Part shown: positions 1 to 11,400 of the stretch, piece after piece
Position numbering within the stretch: position 1 is the first letter of the stretch
Layout: every line of letters starts with the position of its first letter
Assembly (NCBI GenBank): GCA_023374025.1
Contig: SIJG01000022.1
Span: forward strand, 1 to 64,000
From: Heterodera schachtii
Lineage: Eukaryota; Nematoda; Chromadorea; Rhabditida; Heteroderidae
Direction: 5' to 3'
DNA length: 64,000 nucleotides
The notes under the pieces: model-generated
Databases searched by the model: none
Seen by the model: the letters and a program-made list of their open reading frames with translations, nothing else
Told to the model about the DNA's origin: nothing
Translations under genes and position numbers: made by a program

Positions 1-1143
1 TTTTTATGTTTGAAAAAATTAATTTTAACTTTTGTAATAGTAAGAATCCATTTTGTTTTAAATTCCCATATAAACTTTTTACTTTTTTCAACATTTTTTT
101 AATTACATTTTTTTTTAAAACAGTTGATTGTTGCGCCTTTGTCATATTACCCCTTTTAGAAAAGTTTTAATAATTTTTTTACTTATTAATTATTTCAATA
201 ACAATTAAATTTATTGATATTGTTATTGTTAATGAACAATCCATAATATTCGGACAATTTTCAATGATAATCCGTCGACATTTACCAGTGGCTAATCCTT
301 CAGCGGAAAAACCTTCAATGGACAATTCAATAGTAATCAATAATTTTTCGAACACATAATTTGTAGCTGAGTTTTAGGAAATAAGAAAACTTCCGAAAAT
401 GGTGATAAGAATTAAATTCAAATTTTTTTTTATTTCAGCCGGGACCTGAATATGAATAAATTCAAATTCATTTAAAACCGTCCAAAATACCATGGAATTG
501 GTTTTTAATCAAATAAGGGTTTAGTAATAGACTAATTTTCATCATCACAAAAAATTTTACAGCTTAGAAAAGTTTTTATTATTTTTTCGGGCTCTCTAAA
601 ACGAAAAATGTTATCTTTTAAAAAGTTGTTGGCATTTTTTCCATTAATAACGGATTATCCACTGGTGAATTGTTTATTGGATGGATTGTCTAAAATTGAT
701 TGTCATGTAGAACCAAATCATTATATCCCCTTATCGGTTGTTAAACACAAACCTAAAGTGCAATAAAATCAAAAAAAATTATTTGTAATTGTTCAATTTA
801 ATTTATTATCAATTATATTGTCCTATTTATTTAATTTTTAACACAGATAATAATGGTCCGCATTAAACAAAATTTTCCAAAAGATTCTCCCTGTTGCTCT
901 TCTTCTCTCCAGGATTTAGACGCCGAACCGGTTCAAAGCTCCGGAAAACAAAAGCGGATTGAACCGGTTCAAAGCTCCGGAAAACAAAAGCGGATTGAAC
1001 CGGTTCAAAGCTCCGGTAAACAAAAGCGGATTGAACCGGTTCAAAGCTCCGGTAAACAAAAGCGGTCAGAAACAAACTTAACAAATGAAAAAAATGGTAA
1101 CAAAGAAAGCATAAATCTCGATGAAAGTACAGTTATATTTTAA
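1..1143 (+). pseudogene. Truncated inverted copy of the Helitron 5' end
   Basis: This stretch is close to the reverse complement of about 12870-14022, the 5' flank and first codons of the intact Helitron gene. The reading frame starts at ATG 853, keeps the same first roughly 91 residues including four EPVQSSGKQKRI-type repeats, then leaves the homology near 1125 and stops at 1143. No Rep or helicase domain remains, so it cannot encode a working protein. Homology runs to the left edge of the window, so the copy probably extends further left. Confidence 0.85.
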
Positions 1144-1506
1144 ATTACTATAGCTAAATTTTTCAAATTAAAACTTTTCTATCAACAAATAAATGCATCA
1201 ATATTTAGTCATATGATTTTCCATAATAATTCACTGCCAAATATTTTGGGTAGAGAGATTAGAAGGAACAAATTTATAATAATTCTTAATAAACATAAAA
1301 TAAATTGATTTTGAAACATGAAAGTTTAAGATGCGAAAAAAAGCTTGAATCTAAAGCTATCATCCAATTAAATAAAAATGCTTAATCCACAATATATTGC
1401 AAATTAATAGATAAAGAAAAATTAAAAATAAGATAAGCCAATATAATTGCGGGGAGACGAAGGAATTTACATGAAAATGGGGACGAAACAAAATGGCAAT
1501 CAGCAT
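1131..1506. repeat. Segment repeated inverted at 14280-14655
   Basis: About 375 bp match the reverse complement of 14280-14655. On the right this segment lies beyond the Helitron 5' flank. Here it follows the truncated coding fragment, so the order of the two blocks is swapped relative to a simple inverted copy. No gene is seen in it. Confidence 0.75.
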
Positions 1507-2102
1507 ATTTATTATTAATACGGTACCTTTCTTTATAATTTGCTCTTTTAAATTTCACCTTTTCTTCTTTGGCATTCTTGTTCGTATTTTCTTAGATTTT
1601 TTCCAATTTTTCCTCAAATTTTTGCCGAAGATTTTCTTCAAACTCGTTTGATTTATCCTCCTCGTTAATCATAATTCAATTCGATCTCATTTTTCAAAAT
1701 CAGACCATTGGTATCCTTAATACTCAATGTGTATTTATTTGTCCTTTCTCCAAAAACATTTCGAATTTTCATTTATGGTTTCGACGACGGAAAATATCTG
1801 CTGTGATTACCTCGGGAAAAAAAAATTAAAAATAAAGGATTAACTGCTGAAAATTTATGAGCCAATTCATTGCTTTTATCTTAAATAAAATTTTAAATTG
1901 CTTATTTTAAAAAAATGATTGTATATTATACCTCCAACATAAAGTCTGAATAAATATTCGCACAAAATGTCCAAATATTTGCGCCTCGTTTAACAGTATG
2001 ACATTTTACATTGTCCAATTTCATTCCCAAGTTTGGCACATTGCCAATTCTTTCGCATTAAATACACAACGCCAAGATGGGCCTCAAATTTTTGTTGCAA
2101 AT

Positions 2103-2217
2103 CAAGGGTGGGGCGCGCACAGAAAAATCCCGCGGTCGAGGATCGCGGATTCAATTTGCCGCGGTCGCGGATCGTGCAAAAAAAAACGCCGCGAATCGCG
2201 GTCGCGTCCCACCCCTG
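2103..2217. mobile_element. Short hAT-type MITE in left palindrome arm
   Basis: A GC-rich 115-bp insert starts CAAGGGTGGGGCG and ends CGTCCCACCCCTG, giving imperfect terminal inverted repeats. It is flanked by TTGCAAAT (2095-2102) and TTGTAAAT (2218-2225), an 8-bp target duplication with one mismatch, typical of hAT insertion. The interior is built of gcggatcgcgg-like short repeats. The same insert is present in the other arm, so it predates the inverted duplication. Confidence 0.65.
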
Positions 2218-2788
2218 TTGTAAATGCTCTTTCATTTTCTCAATTTCCTATAAGCCGAAAGAGATCATCATTCTATCACCATAACAACATTCATGTTTAT
2301 TGTCTACTTTTAGGCGTAATATTTTTAATATTTTTCGCAGCCAATTGAAAAAATTTCGAAAAATTTGTCGCTGATCCTTTGACAAATTGCGCACAAAGAG
2401 CATCTTCAATCTAAATTTTTGTATTTATAAATAGGGCTTTCTTTTTTAGGCACAAAAGATCCTCTAAATAGGCATTAAATAAGAACAAAAATAGCAAAGA
2501 AAAATTTATGATCTCTTTTTAGTTAGGAAAAAACGTAAAAACTTAAATATTTAATTGTAAATGAAATTATTAATAGTTTAGGCCCCGGACTATAACTTTT
2601 TTCTTAATAGAACTATTATTTTAATATTGTTAACTAATTTATACTTACCAAATTACAAAATTGTCGTAAGTAAATAAATTTTTATTTAAACGAAATTTAT
2701 GAAGCATAATAAACTAAAATTAAAAGAAAAATATTTTTTTGTTTAAAATTTAATTTTATCAAAGAAACAACATTTTATAGCTTTTGAA

Positions 2789-2966
2789 TAGAGTTGTGCG
2801 GGACCGGGACCTTGACAGGACAACTGAGTACCGAAGTCCTGGTTTTGACCGGGACCGGGAAATTCCTGTTTTTTCACGGTTTTCCCCGCCAAAAAGTCCC
2901 GAATTTTCAACCCAAAAAGTGCCTGGTCCCGATTTTGCCCAAAATTCCCGGTCCCGACTAACCCTA
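2789..2966. mobile_element. gggaccggg-rich MITE in left arm
   Basis: About 178 bp start TAGAGTTGTGCGGGACCGGG and end in the complement of TAGGGTTAGTCGGGACCGGG, which are imperfect terminal inverted repeats. Flanks are CTTTTGAA and CATTTGAG (6 of 8 identical), consistent with an old 8-bp target duplication. Related fragments occur near 20100, 21325, 37690 and 38500. Confidence 0.55.
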
Positions 2967-4576
2967 CATTTGAGTTTAACTAAAAAAACTTATTCTATGA
3001 AAGGTAGCAGATAAATAGGTAAAAATTTTAATCAGAAAGATGAATTAACACATTAGAAAAATGGAATAAATCTCAAATCTAATTAAAAATAGTGAAAAAA
3101 ATCAAAATTATAAAACCTAAAGAAAAATAAGGGCAAACGAAATAAAAGTTAAAAATTCAAAAGTTAACAAACCTTATGTAGGGATTGGAGCGAGAATACT
3201 GCAGTAATAATTTAAATGAGATAAGTAATTGCAAACAAATATTCAATTAATTATAAAATTATATTTTATACCATAATGATAAATACATATTTCGAAGTAA
3301 TTCATAGATGGAAAATTATCAGATCATTGAGGGAAGCGTGAATACTATAGTAATAAAAAATGTTTCAAATATAATCGATAGAGATAATTACAAACAATAA
3401 TTATTTAAAAAAATTATATTTGATTTAATATTAAATTTAAAAATTTTATGATTTAAAAGATTCTTCAGCAATTTAAAATCAAGTGTATACATTGTCAATT
3501 GTAAATCAACAAAATACGTAAAAATATTAGTTCAAATATGAATGAAAAAAGTAAAGAAAATTTTATAAAAATTGATTTACAAAAATTGAATTCGAAAGCG
3601 AAGTATGATTCTACATCAGACGGACGAGAATCTGCTTTGGCTATAGCGATAAGGAGGATGGTATAAGTGAAGATATCGAGATTAAATGGAAAAAAAATGA
3701 AAATAATATTTAAATGAAATAAAAAAAATGTGTATTAAAGTACTTTTATACTTTTATTATTAAATAATTTATTTAAAATTTTTTTTATTTTATTCCTTAA
3801 AATTAATGACCACTAAAGCAAAACAAGGCTAACAAAAAGCACCGAAGGACTAAACTATCACAAAATCGTCGAAAAGCTATAACAGTAACAGTAACTGGAC
3901 ATGCTAAATTATGAAATATTGTCAATATATGATACCCAATTTCGTTATTGTGGTAGTAAAAAATTATTTATTGCAATATGGACAATAAAGCAAAAAATTA
4001 GTTATTTATACAAATATTTAATTGATCAATTTCTTTAAAAAATAAAAAATTAAAAAAGATACATGAAATAATGAAAAATTGTTATCAAATTATTTCATAA
4101 TTTTAAAAATTTGCTGAAAATAGGAAAACATTAGGCTTATCCAATGATCTAATTAAAAATTTAATTAGGTGTTAAATAATAAAAATAAGAAAACGGGTCC
4201 TATTCAAGCCAGAGATTTTCAAGTAAAATTTTTGCTTGTAACATTCTTGGAGCTAATAAATATCTTTAAGAGTATTAATTTCTAATTCTATTTTTTTTAA
4301 ATAAACAAATGAATATAAGTTTTAAAAGCAATAAAAGATCAAATATAAAGAAATCCCAATTAAATGGGAATTCTTTTTTGAAATAAACCTTTATAAAAAT
4401 AATTAACAACACATGCAGTCAAAATAATTTCCGTTATTGATAAGATAACGAATGCGAAAATAAATTTCAATAGGTAATCTTTTGAAAAATAAAGAAAGGA
4501 AAGCTTTTAAAATTAAAATAAGAGACATTGATTAATTTAGTTCGCAATAAAAAAAACAGATGAATATTAAAAGGCC

Positions 4577-4870
4577 TTACGGACATTTGCGGACGTACAT
4601 TTGCGGACGGACATTTGCGGACGGACATTTGCGGACGTACATTTGCGGACGGACATTTGCGGACGGACACTTGCGGACGGACATTTGCGGACGTACATTT
4701 GCGGACGGACATTTGCGGACGGACACTTGCGGACGGACATTTGCGGACGTACATTTGCGGACGGACATTTGCGGACGGACACTTGCGGACGGACATTTGC
4801 GGACGTACATTTGCGGACGGACATTTGCGGACGGACATTTGCGGACGTACATTTGCGGAATGTCCGTCCG
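4577..4870. repeat. 14-bp tandem array at the palindrome centre
   Basis: About 20 units of a 14-bp repeat related to TTTGCGGACGGACA, with ACGTACA and ACACTTG variants. The unit has no stop codon in most frames, so long spurious open frames cross it on both strands. At 4859 the sequence inverts (cggaatgtccgtccgcaaatg), which is the axis of the large palindrome. Confidence 0.9.
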
Positions 4871-6489
4871 CAAATGTCCGTAAGGCCTTTTAATATTCAT
4901 CTGTTTTTTTTATTGCGAACTAAATTAATCAATGTCTCTTATTTTAATTTTAAAAGCTTTCCTTTCTTTATTTTTCAAAAGATTACCTATTGAAATTTAT
5001 TTTCGCATTCGTTATCTTATCAATAACGGAAATTATTTTGACTGCATGTGTTGTTAATTATTTTATAAAGGTTTATTTCAAAAAAGAATTCCCATTTAAT
5101 TGGGATTTCTTTATATTTGATCTTTTATTGCTTTTAAAACTTATATTCATTTGTTTATTTAAAAAAAATAGAATTAGAAATTAATACTCTTAAAGATATT
5201 TATTAGCTCCAAGAATGTTACAAGCAAAAATTTTACTTGAAAATCTCTGGCTTGAATAGGACCCGTTTTCTTATTTTTATTATTTAACACCTAATTAAAT
5301 TTTTAATTAGATCATTGGATAAGCCTAATGTTTTCCTATTTTCAGCAAATTTTTAAAATTATGAAATAATTTGATAACAATTTTTCATTATTTCATGTAT
5401 CTTTTTTAATTTTTTATTTTTTAAAGAAATTGATCAATTAAATATTTGTATAAATAACTAATTTTTTGCTTTATTGTCCATATTGCAATAAATAATTTTT
5501 TACTACCACAATAACGAAATTGGGTATCATATATTGACAATATTTCATAATTTAGCATGTCCAGTTACTGTTAATGTTATAGCTTTTCGACGATTTTGTG
5601 ATAGTTTAGTCCTTCGGTGCTTTTTGTTAGCCTTGTTTTGCTTTAGTGGTAATTAATTTTAAGGAATAAAATAAAAAAAATTTTAAATAAATTATTTAAT
5701 AATAAAAGTATAAAAGTACTTTAATACACATTTTTTTATTTCATTTAAATATTATTTTCATTTTTTTCCATTTAATCTCGATATCTTCACTTATACCATC
5801 CTCCTTATCGCTATAGCCAAAGCAGATTCTCGTCCGTCTGATGTAGAATCATACTTCGCTTTCGAATTCAATTTTTGTAAATCAATTTTTATAAAATTTT
5901 CTTTACTTTTTTCATTCATATTTGAACTAATATTTTTACGTATTTTGTTGATTTACAATTGACAATGTATACACTTGATTTTAAATTGCTGAAGAATCTT
6001 TTAAATCATAAAATTTTTAAATTTAATATTAAATCAAATATAATTTTTAAAGTAATTATTGTTTGTAATTATCTCAATCGATTAAATTTGAAACATTTTT
6101 TATTACTATAGTATTCACACTTCTCTCATTGATCTGATAATTTTCCATTTATGAATTACTTCGAAATATGTATTAATCATTATGGTATAAAATATAATTT
6201 TATAATTAATTGAATATTAGTTTGCAATTACTTATCTCATTTAAATTATTACTGCAGTATTCTCGCTACAAACCATACATAAGGTTTGTTAACTTTTGAA
6301 TTTTTAACTTTTATTTCGTTTGCCCTTATTTTTCTTTAGGTTTTATAATTTTGATTTTTTTCACTATTTTTAATTAGATTTGAGATTTATTCCATTTTTC
6401 TAATGTGTTAATTCATCTTTCTGATTAAAATTTTTACCTATTTATCTGCTACCTTTCATAGAATAAGTTTTTTTAGTTAAACTCAAATG

Positions 6490-6669
6490 TAGGGTTAGTC
6501 GGGACCGGGAATTTTGGGCAAAATCGGGACCAGGCACTTTTTGGGTTGAAAATTCGGGACTTTTTGGCGGGGAAAACCGTGAAAAAAACAGGAATTTCCC
6601 GGTCCCGGTCAAAATCAGGACTTCGGTACTCAGTTGTCCGTGTCAAGGTCCCGGTCCCGCACAACTCTA
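6490..6669. mobile_element. gggaccggg-rich MITE in right arm
   Basis: Mirror copy of 2789-2966, about 98% identical by eye and differing by isolated substitutions and a 1-base indel. Confidence 0.55.
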
Positions 6670-7240
6670 TTCAAAAGCTATAAAATGTTGTTTCTTTGAT
6701 AAAGTTAAATTTTAAACAAAAAAATATTTTTCTTTTAATTTTAGTTTATTATGCTTCATAAATTTCGTTTAAATAAAAATTTATTTACTTACGACAATTT
6801 TGTAATTTGGTAAGTATAAATTAGTTAACAATATTAAAATAATAGTTCTATTAAGAAAAAAGTTATAGTCCGGGGCCTAAACTATTAATAATTTCATTTA
6901 CAATTAAATATTTAAGTTTTTACGTTTTTTCCTAACTAAAAAGAGATCATAAATTTTTCTTTGCTATTTTTGTTCTTATTTAATGCCTATTTAGAGGATC
7001 TTTTGTGCCTAAAAAAGAAAGCCCTATTTATAAATACAAAAATTTAGATTGAAGATGCTCTTTGTGCGCAATTTGTCAAAGGATCAGCGACAAATTTTTC
7101 GAAATTTTTTCAATTGGCTGCGAAAAATATTAAAAATATTACGCCTAAAAGTAGACAATAAACATGAATGTTGTTATGGTGATAGAATGATGATCTCTTT
7201 CGGCTTATAGGAAATTGAGAAAATGAAAGAGCATTTACAA

Positions 7241-7354
7241 CAGGGGTGGGACGCGACCGCGATTCGCGGCGTTTTTTTTGCACGATCCGCGACCGCGGCA
7301 AATTGAATCCGCGATCCTCGACCGCGGGATTTTTCTGTGCGCGCCCCACCCTTG
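7241..7354. mobile_element. Short hAT-type MITE in right palindrome arm
   Basis: This is the reverse complement of the insert at 2103-2217, with the same CAGGGGTGGGACG end. Overlapping frames through it stay open only because the GC-rich repeats contain few stop codons. Confidence 0.65.
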
Positions 7355-7951
7355 ATTTGCAACAAAAATTTGAGGCCCATCTTGGCGTTGTGTATTTAAT
7401 GCGAAAGAATTGGCAATGTGCCAAACTTGGGAATGAAATTGGACAATGTAAAATGTCATACTGTTAAACGAGGCGCAAATATTTGGACATTTTGTGCGAA
7501 TATTTATTCAGACTTTATGTTGGAGGTATAATATACAATCATTTTTTTAAAATAAGCAATTTAAAATTTTATTTAAGATAAAAGCAATGAATTGGCTCAT
7601 AAATTTTCAGCAGTTAATCCTTTATTTTTAATTTTTTTTCCCGAGGTAATCACAGCAGATATTTTCCGTCGTCGAAACCATAAATGAAAATTCGAAATGT
7701 TTTTGGAGAAAGGACAAATAAATACACATTGAGTATTAAGGATACCAATGGTCTGATTTTGAAAAATGAGATCGAATTGAATTATGATTAACGAGGAGGA
7801 TAAATCAAACGAGTTTGAAGAAAATCTTCGGCAAAAATTTGAGGAAAAATTGGAAAAAAGCTAAGAAAATACGAACAAGAATGCCAAAGAAGAAAAGGTG
7901 AAATTTAAAAGAGCAAATTATAAAGAAAGGTACCGTATTAATAATAAATAC

Positions 7952-7988
7952 GAGCGTTTGGGCGCCGCTTCGCGGCGCCCAACCGCTC
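7952..7988. other. Strong 37-nt hairpin at the Helitron/palindrome border
   Basis: Two 17-nt arms (GAGCGTTTGGGCGCCGC and its partner) pair with one mismatch around a 3-nt TTC/GAA loop. It lies on the 3' side of the minus-strand Helitron gene, where Helitrons carry a terminal hairpin, and the palindrome tip begins at the next base. The canonical CTRR end expected just after the hairpin is not seen. Confidence 0.7.
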
Positions 7989-8440
7989 TTTTTTTATCAA
8001 ATTTTTTTTTATTTAATTTTTTTTGTCAACAATTTTTTTTTTGCTTTGGTTTTTGCTTCGGCTTTTTAGCCTACTAACGATACCCGCGGCGAGAACGCAC
8101 CAAAGCTTTGGGTACCAAAGGAGCCGAGGAGTTCTCTGATGGTTAAAGGAACAACATTGTTCCGCCCCACCACACGCCACACCCCCCTCATTTAATGTGG
8201 CGATTAACTTACCTGAATTTGGCTCCTTTTAAATTATTCTTTTAAATAAAAAATGGAATAAATAATTTAACAAAATAAGAAAATTATTAACTTGAATAAT
8301 ATTATAATTTTTATTTATTATTAAATTTTATTTTTCAAATCAATTCTAGTTTTTGTTGGTGTATTCATTTTTAGTTCACGTTAAGAAAAATGACATAACT
8401 TCTCAAAAAAAATTTTTGTGAATGTAAAATTTATTTTTCT

Positions 8441-11400
8441 TTATTTTAAAATCTCTTGCCACACAATGTTTTTGATTTTCCTTTCTTTATTGTCATCCAA
8501 AAGTTTTATTTTTAAGCCTTTCCATGATTTACAGCGAGAAAATGCAACATAAGTTTGTCCATGGGCAAATGGTTCATCGGTATAATCAATCCCAATTTTT
8601 GAAAAAGTTTGTGATTGGCTTTTGTTTATTGTAAAAGCAAAAGCAGGTTTAATAGGAAATTGATGCCTCCGCAAAGGAAATGGAAATTTTTTGTCTTCAA
8701 GTAAAGTAATCCTTGGAATTAATGTCGTTTCTCCGGTTTTATCCCCACTTTTGATCACACAACTAATTACATGGTCTCCCATTTCTTTTATTTGCATTCT
8801 TGTCCCATTACACAACCCTTCTCGAACATTTAAATTCCTCAACAACATTATCATTGAATTAGTTTTAAGCTCTATTTTATGATTTGGAAGGCTTGGACAC
8901 TTTAAAGAATTTAAAATTTCATGTGAGACAGGAAAATCACTGTTTGGATCGCTTTCATCAATACTTAAATAAGTGTGATATTCCCCCGGCAATCTTTTGA
9001 TTATATTTTCATTATATTCGTCTACTATTGAATTAAATGGCGATAAAATTGCTCGTTCACTAATTTTTTCAAAATGTTCATTCAATATTAGGTCTCCATA
9101 TATTTCATCAACTAAATCACCTTTGCAGATGCATTCATCAGGTACAGTTACAAATCCTTTTTCACCTGCAGTTCCATTTCCAATTTCAATCAGTTCTCTA
9201 GCAAATTCCCTTTCGTTTTCTTCAGCTCTCATATTTATTGTTAATTTTAGTGTATTAAAATGAACCCACAAAGGGGAATTTTTAATTAGTAAATCAACAA
9301 TCTCAGTTCTAGGTGCAAATTCTTTTATGGGAAGACATTGACGAAAATCACCACTTAAAATGAATACTTTACCACCAAATGGACTTTCATTTCCCATTAA
9401 TTCTTTTAATTTACAATCAATAATATCCAAAACAAAACGGGATGCCATAGGAGCTTCGTCCCAAATAAAAATGTCAGTTTCTTTAATTTCTTCTGCTTCT
9501 TTTCCAGCAGATTCAATTCCAGAAGTAGAATTCTTTTTAACATTTAATGGGAGTTTAAAGCGGTTATGTAAAGTTCTGCCCTTTTTTAAAATAGTTGCAG
9601 CAATACCGGAAAACGCCATATTACAAATTTTTTTATTATGTGCTCTTGCTAAGTGATATATTGCTTTTAATGTAAAAGATTTACCGGTTCCACCAGGACC
9701 ATCAATAAATATACATTTAGGTTCATTGTTACCTTTAATTAAACTTATTACCAAATCAATTATATATTTTTGATCATCATTCATTGTTTTTATTAATTTT
9801 TCTGCTAGATTTAATTCTTCTTTTGGGTCATATATTTCGTCTTCATCTATTTTATTTTTGTTACCACAAATTTTTGGCATATTTTTAAAATCCGACAATG
9901 ATTTATCATGATATGCTAAGCATTGATTAATCAAAACCAAACCCTTTTCATAAATTTCTTCCATTCTTAAATCAGGGAATCTCCTTTTTATGTCATTTAC
10001 CAGGTGATCTTTATAATTATTCCATAACTGTTCCGGGTATTTTGGGGCACAATGTACCAATATATTAACAAAAAGCATTCTTAATTCTCTTGAATTTTTC
10101 CGAGAGAAATAAGATGCTTCTTCCATACATTTGTGCCATTCTTGGTCATCTCGGGTCAATCCATGTGCTAGACATGCCTGAGCATATGTTTCATATTCTT
10201 TTCCATTAACAGTGCGTAGTTCTTTATAATTTTTCCCATAAACATGAAGTAAAAGAAACCTTAAATAATATTTTTCAGTTTCTATTGGATTGACAGGAAC
10301 AATACGTCCAATCTTTTTTTGATTGTTTTGTCTTGGATACTTCCATTTTCTTTCCCTTTTTAACCAAGTGCAGTATTTTGGCATGTCTATGTACTTGAAT
10401 TTTAATGTTGGATTTTGTTGGCAAAACTTAAAATAAGCCGTTAATGTTGTATCTTTTACTGATGCTTCTTCTATTTGTTCTTCAGAAGCATTTTTTTTAT
10501 AAAAAATTCTTTGCATATTTTCGAGGTGTACATCTAATAAGTCGACAGAATGAGATTTTCCTTGCATTGGATATTTTAAAATTCGCCAGCAGGCTTCACA
10601 TGGGCTTAAATAACGCGCCTCAAGATAGGCTCCCACTTCATCATATTTTAATATTTTTTTTGTGCCATCTTCTTCGATTTGAATACATTCAACGGTCGCA
10701 GAATCATATCCTTTATAAATATAGTCATAAAGATATTTGACCACCGATATATCAGACACTCTCTCTATGTTTATATGTGCATTAAATGTTTTACTCAAAA
10801 AAGGATTATACGGAACAACGTATTGATTTGTTAATTTTTGTCCTTTTCTATAAATAAAACGTCCATTATCAGGCCTTTTGTAGAGTGGATAACCATCTTC
10901 ATTAAGCTCAGTATTTTCACGAAAAGTTTTTGGAAATTTTTTACCACATTTTTTCTTTAGTTTATTCCAACACATTGATTTTTCATTGCATGGTCCATGC
11001 ATCATACAGTTTGTAATTATTTTAAAAAGAACAGGATCTTCTTTTTCGCTTGGTATTTCAGCACAAATAAATTTATCTATATCTGCGGTTGAATGCCACT
11101 TATTTTTTGGATGCAACGTAACTAATAAATGTAAATGTGGAAGACCTCTTTTTTGATATTCTATTACCCAGCAATTGGCTATAACTTCTCCAAAAATATG
11201 CTTATTCAAAATTAAGTCTAATAAATGTGTTTTCTTTAAATAAAAAACTCGTGTTACAATGTCGGGTCTATCAGATGGAGTTTGACCTGGTAAAAGACAT
11301 TTTAAAATATCCGGGTCATTCGGGTTACATGTAAACGTAATAAATAAATCTGGTTTGCCAGATTCGTTTACTATAGCCATCGCATTCATAAAATGTTCAT

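Larger units (their letters stand above)
1508..7951. mobile_element. 6.4-kb palindromic (foldback-like) element
   Basis: The left arm (about 1508-4580) is the reverse complement of the right arm (about 4870-7951). Outer tips read TATTTATTATTAATACGGTA inward from both sides. The arms differ by scattered substitutions and small indels (for example near 3180/6270 and 3885/5575), so this is not one stretch read twice. Shared landmarks include a GC-rich MITE (2103/7241), a gggaccggg-type MITE (2789/6490) and short coding-like stretches near the tips. The centre is a 14-bp tandem array. No transposase was recognised, and no target-site duplication is clear. A long foldback element or an inverted duplication are both possible. 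Confidence 0.8.

Noticed and set aside
1998..2348. 116-codon frame, repeated in the other palindrome arm
   Set aside because: It crosses a GC-rich MITE; no start context, domain or frame conservation with the overlapping alternatives.
4467..4993. Six overlapping open frames (RTFADGHLRTD and VRPQMSVRKC repeats) around 4467-4993
   Set aside because: They only read through the stop-free 14-bp array in different frames of both strands.
1508..7951. Palindrome as a pure sequencing fold-back artefact
   Set aside because: The arms differ at many positions, so both are probably real, although only spanning reads can settle this.
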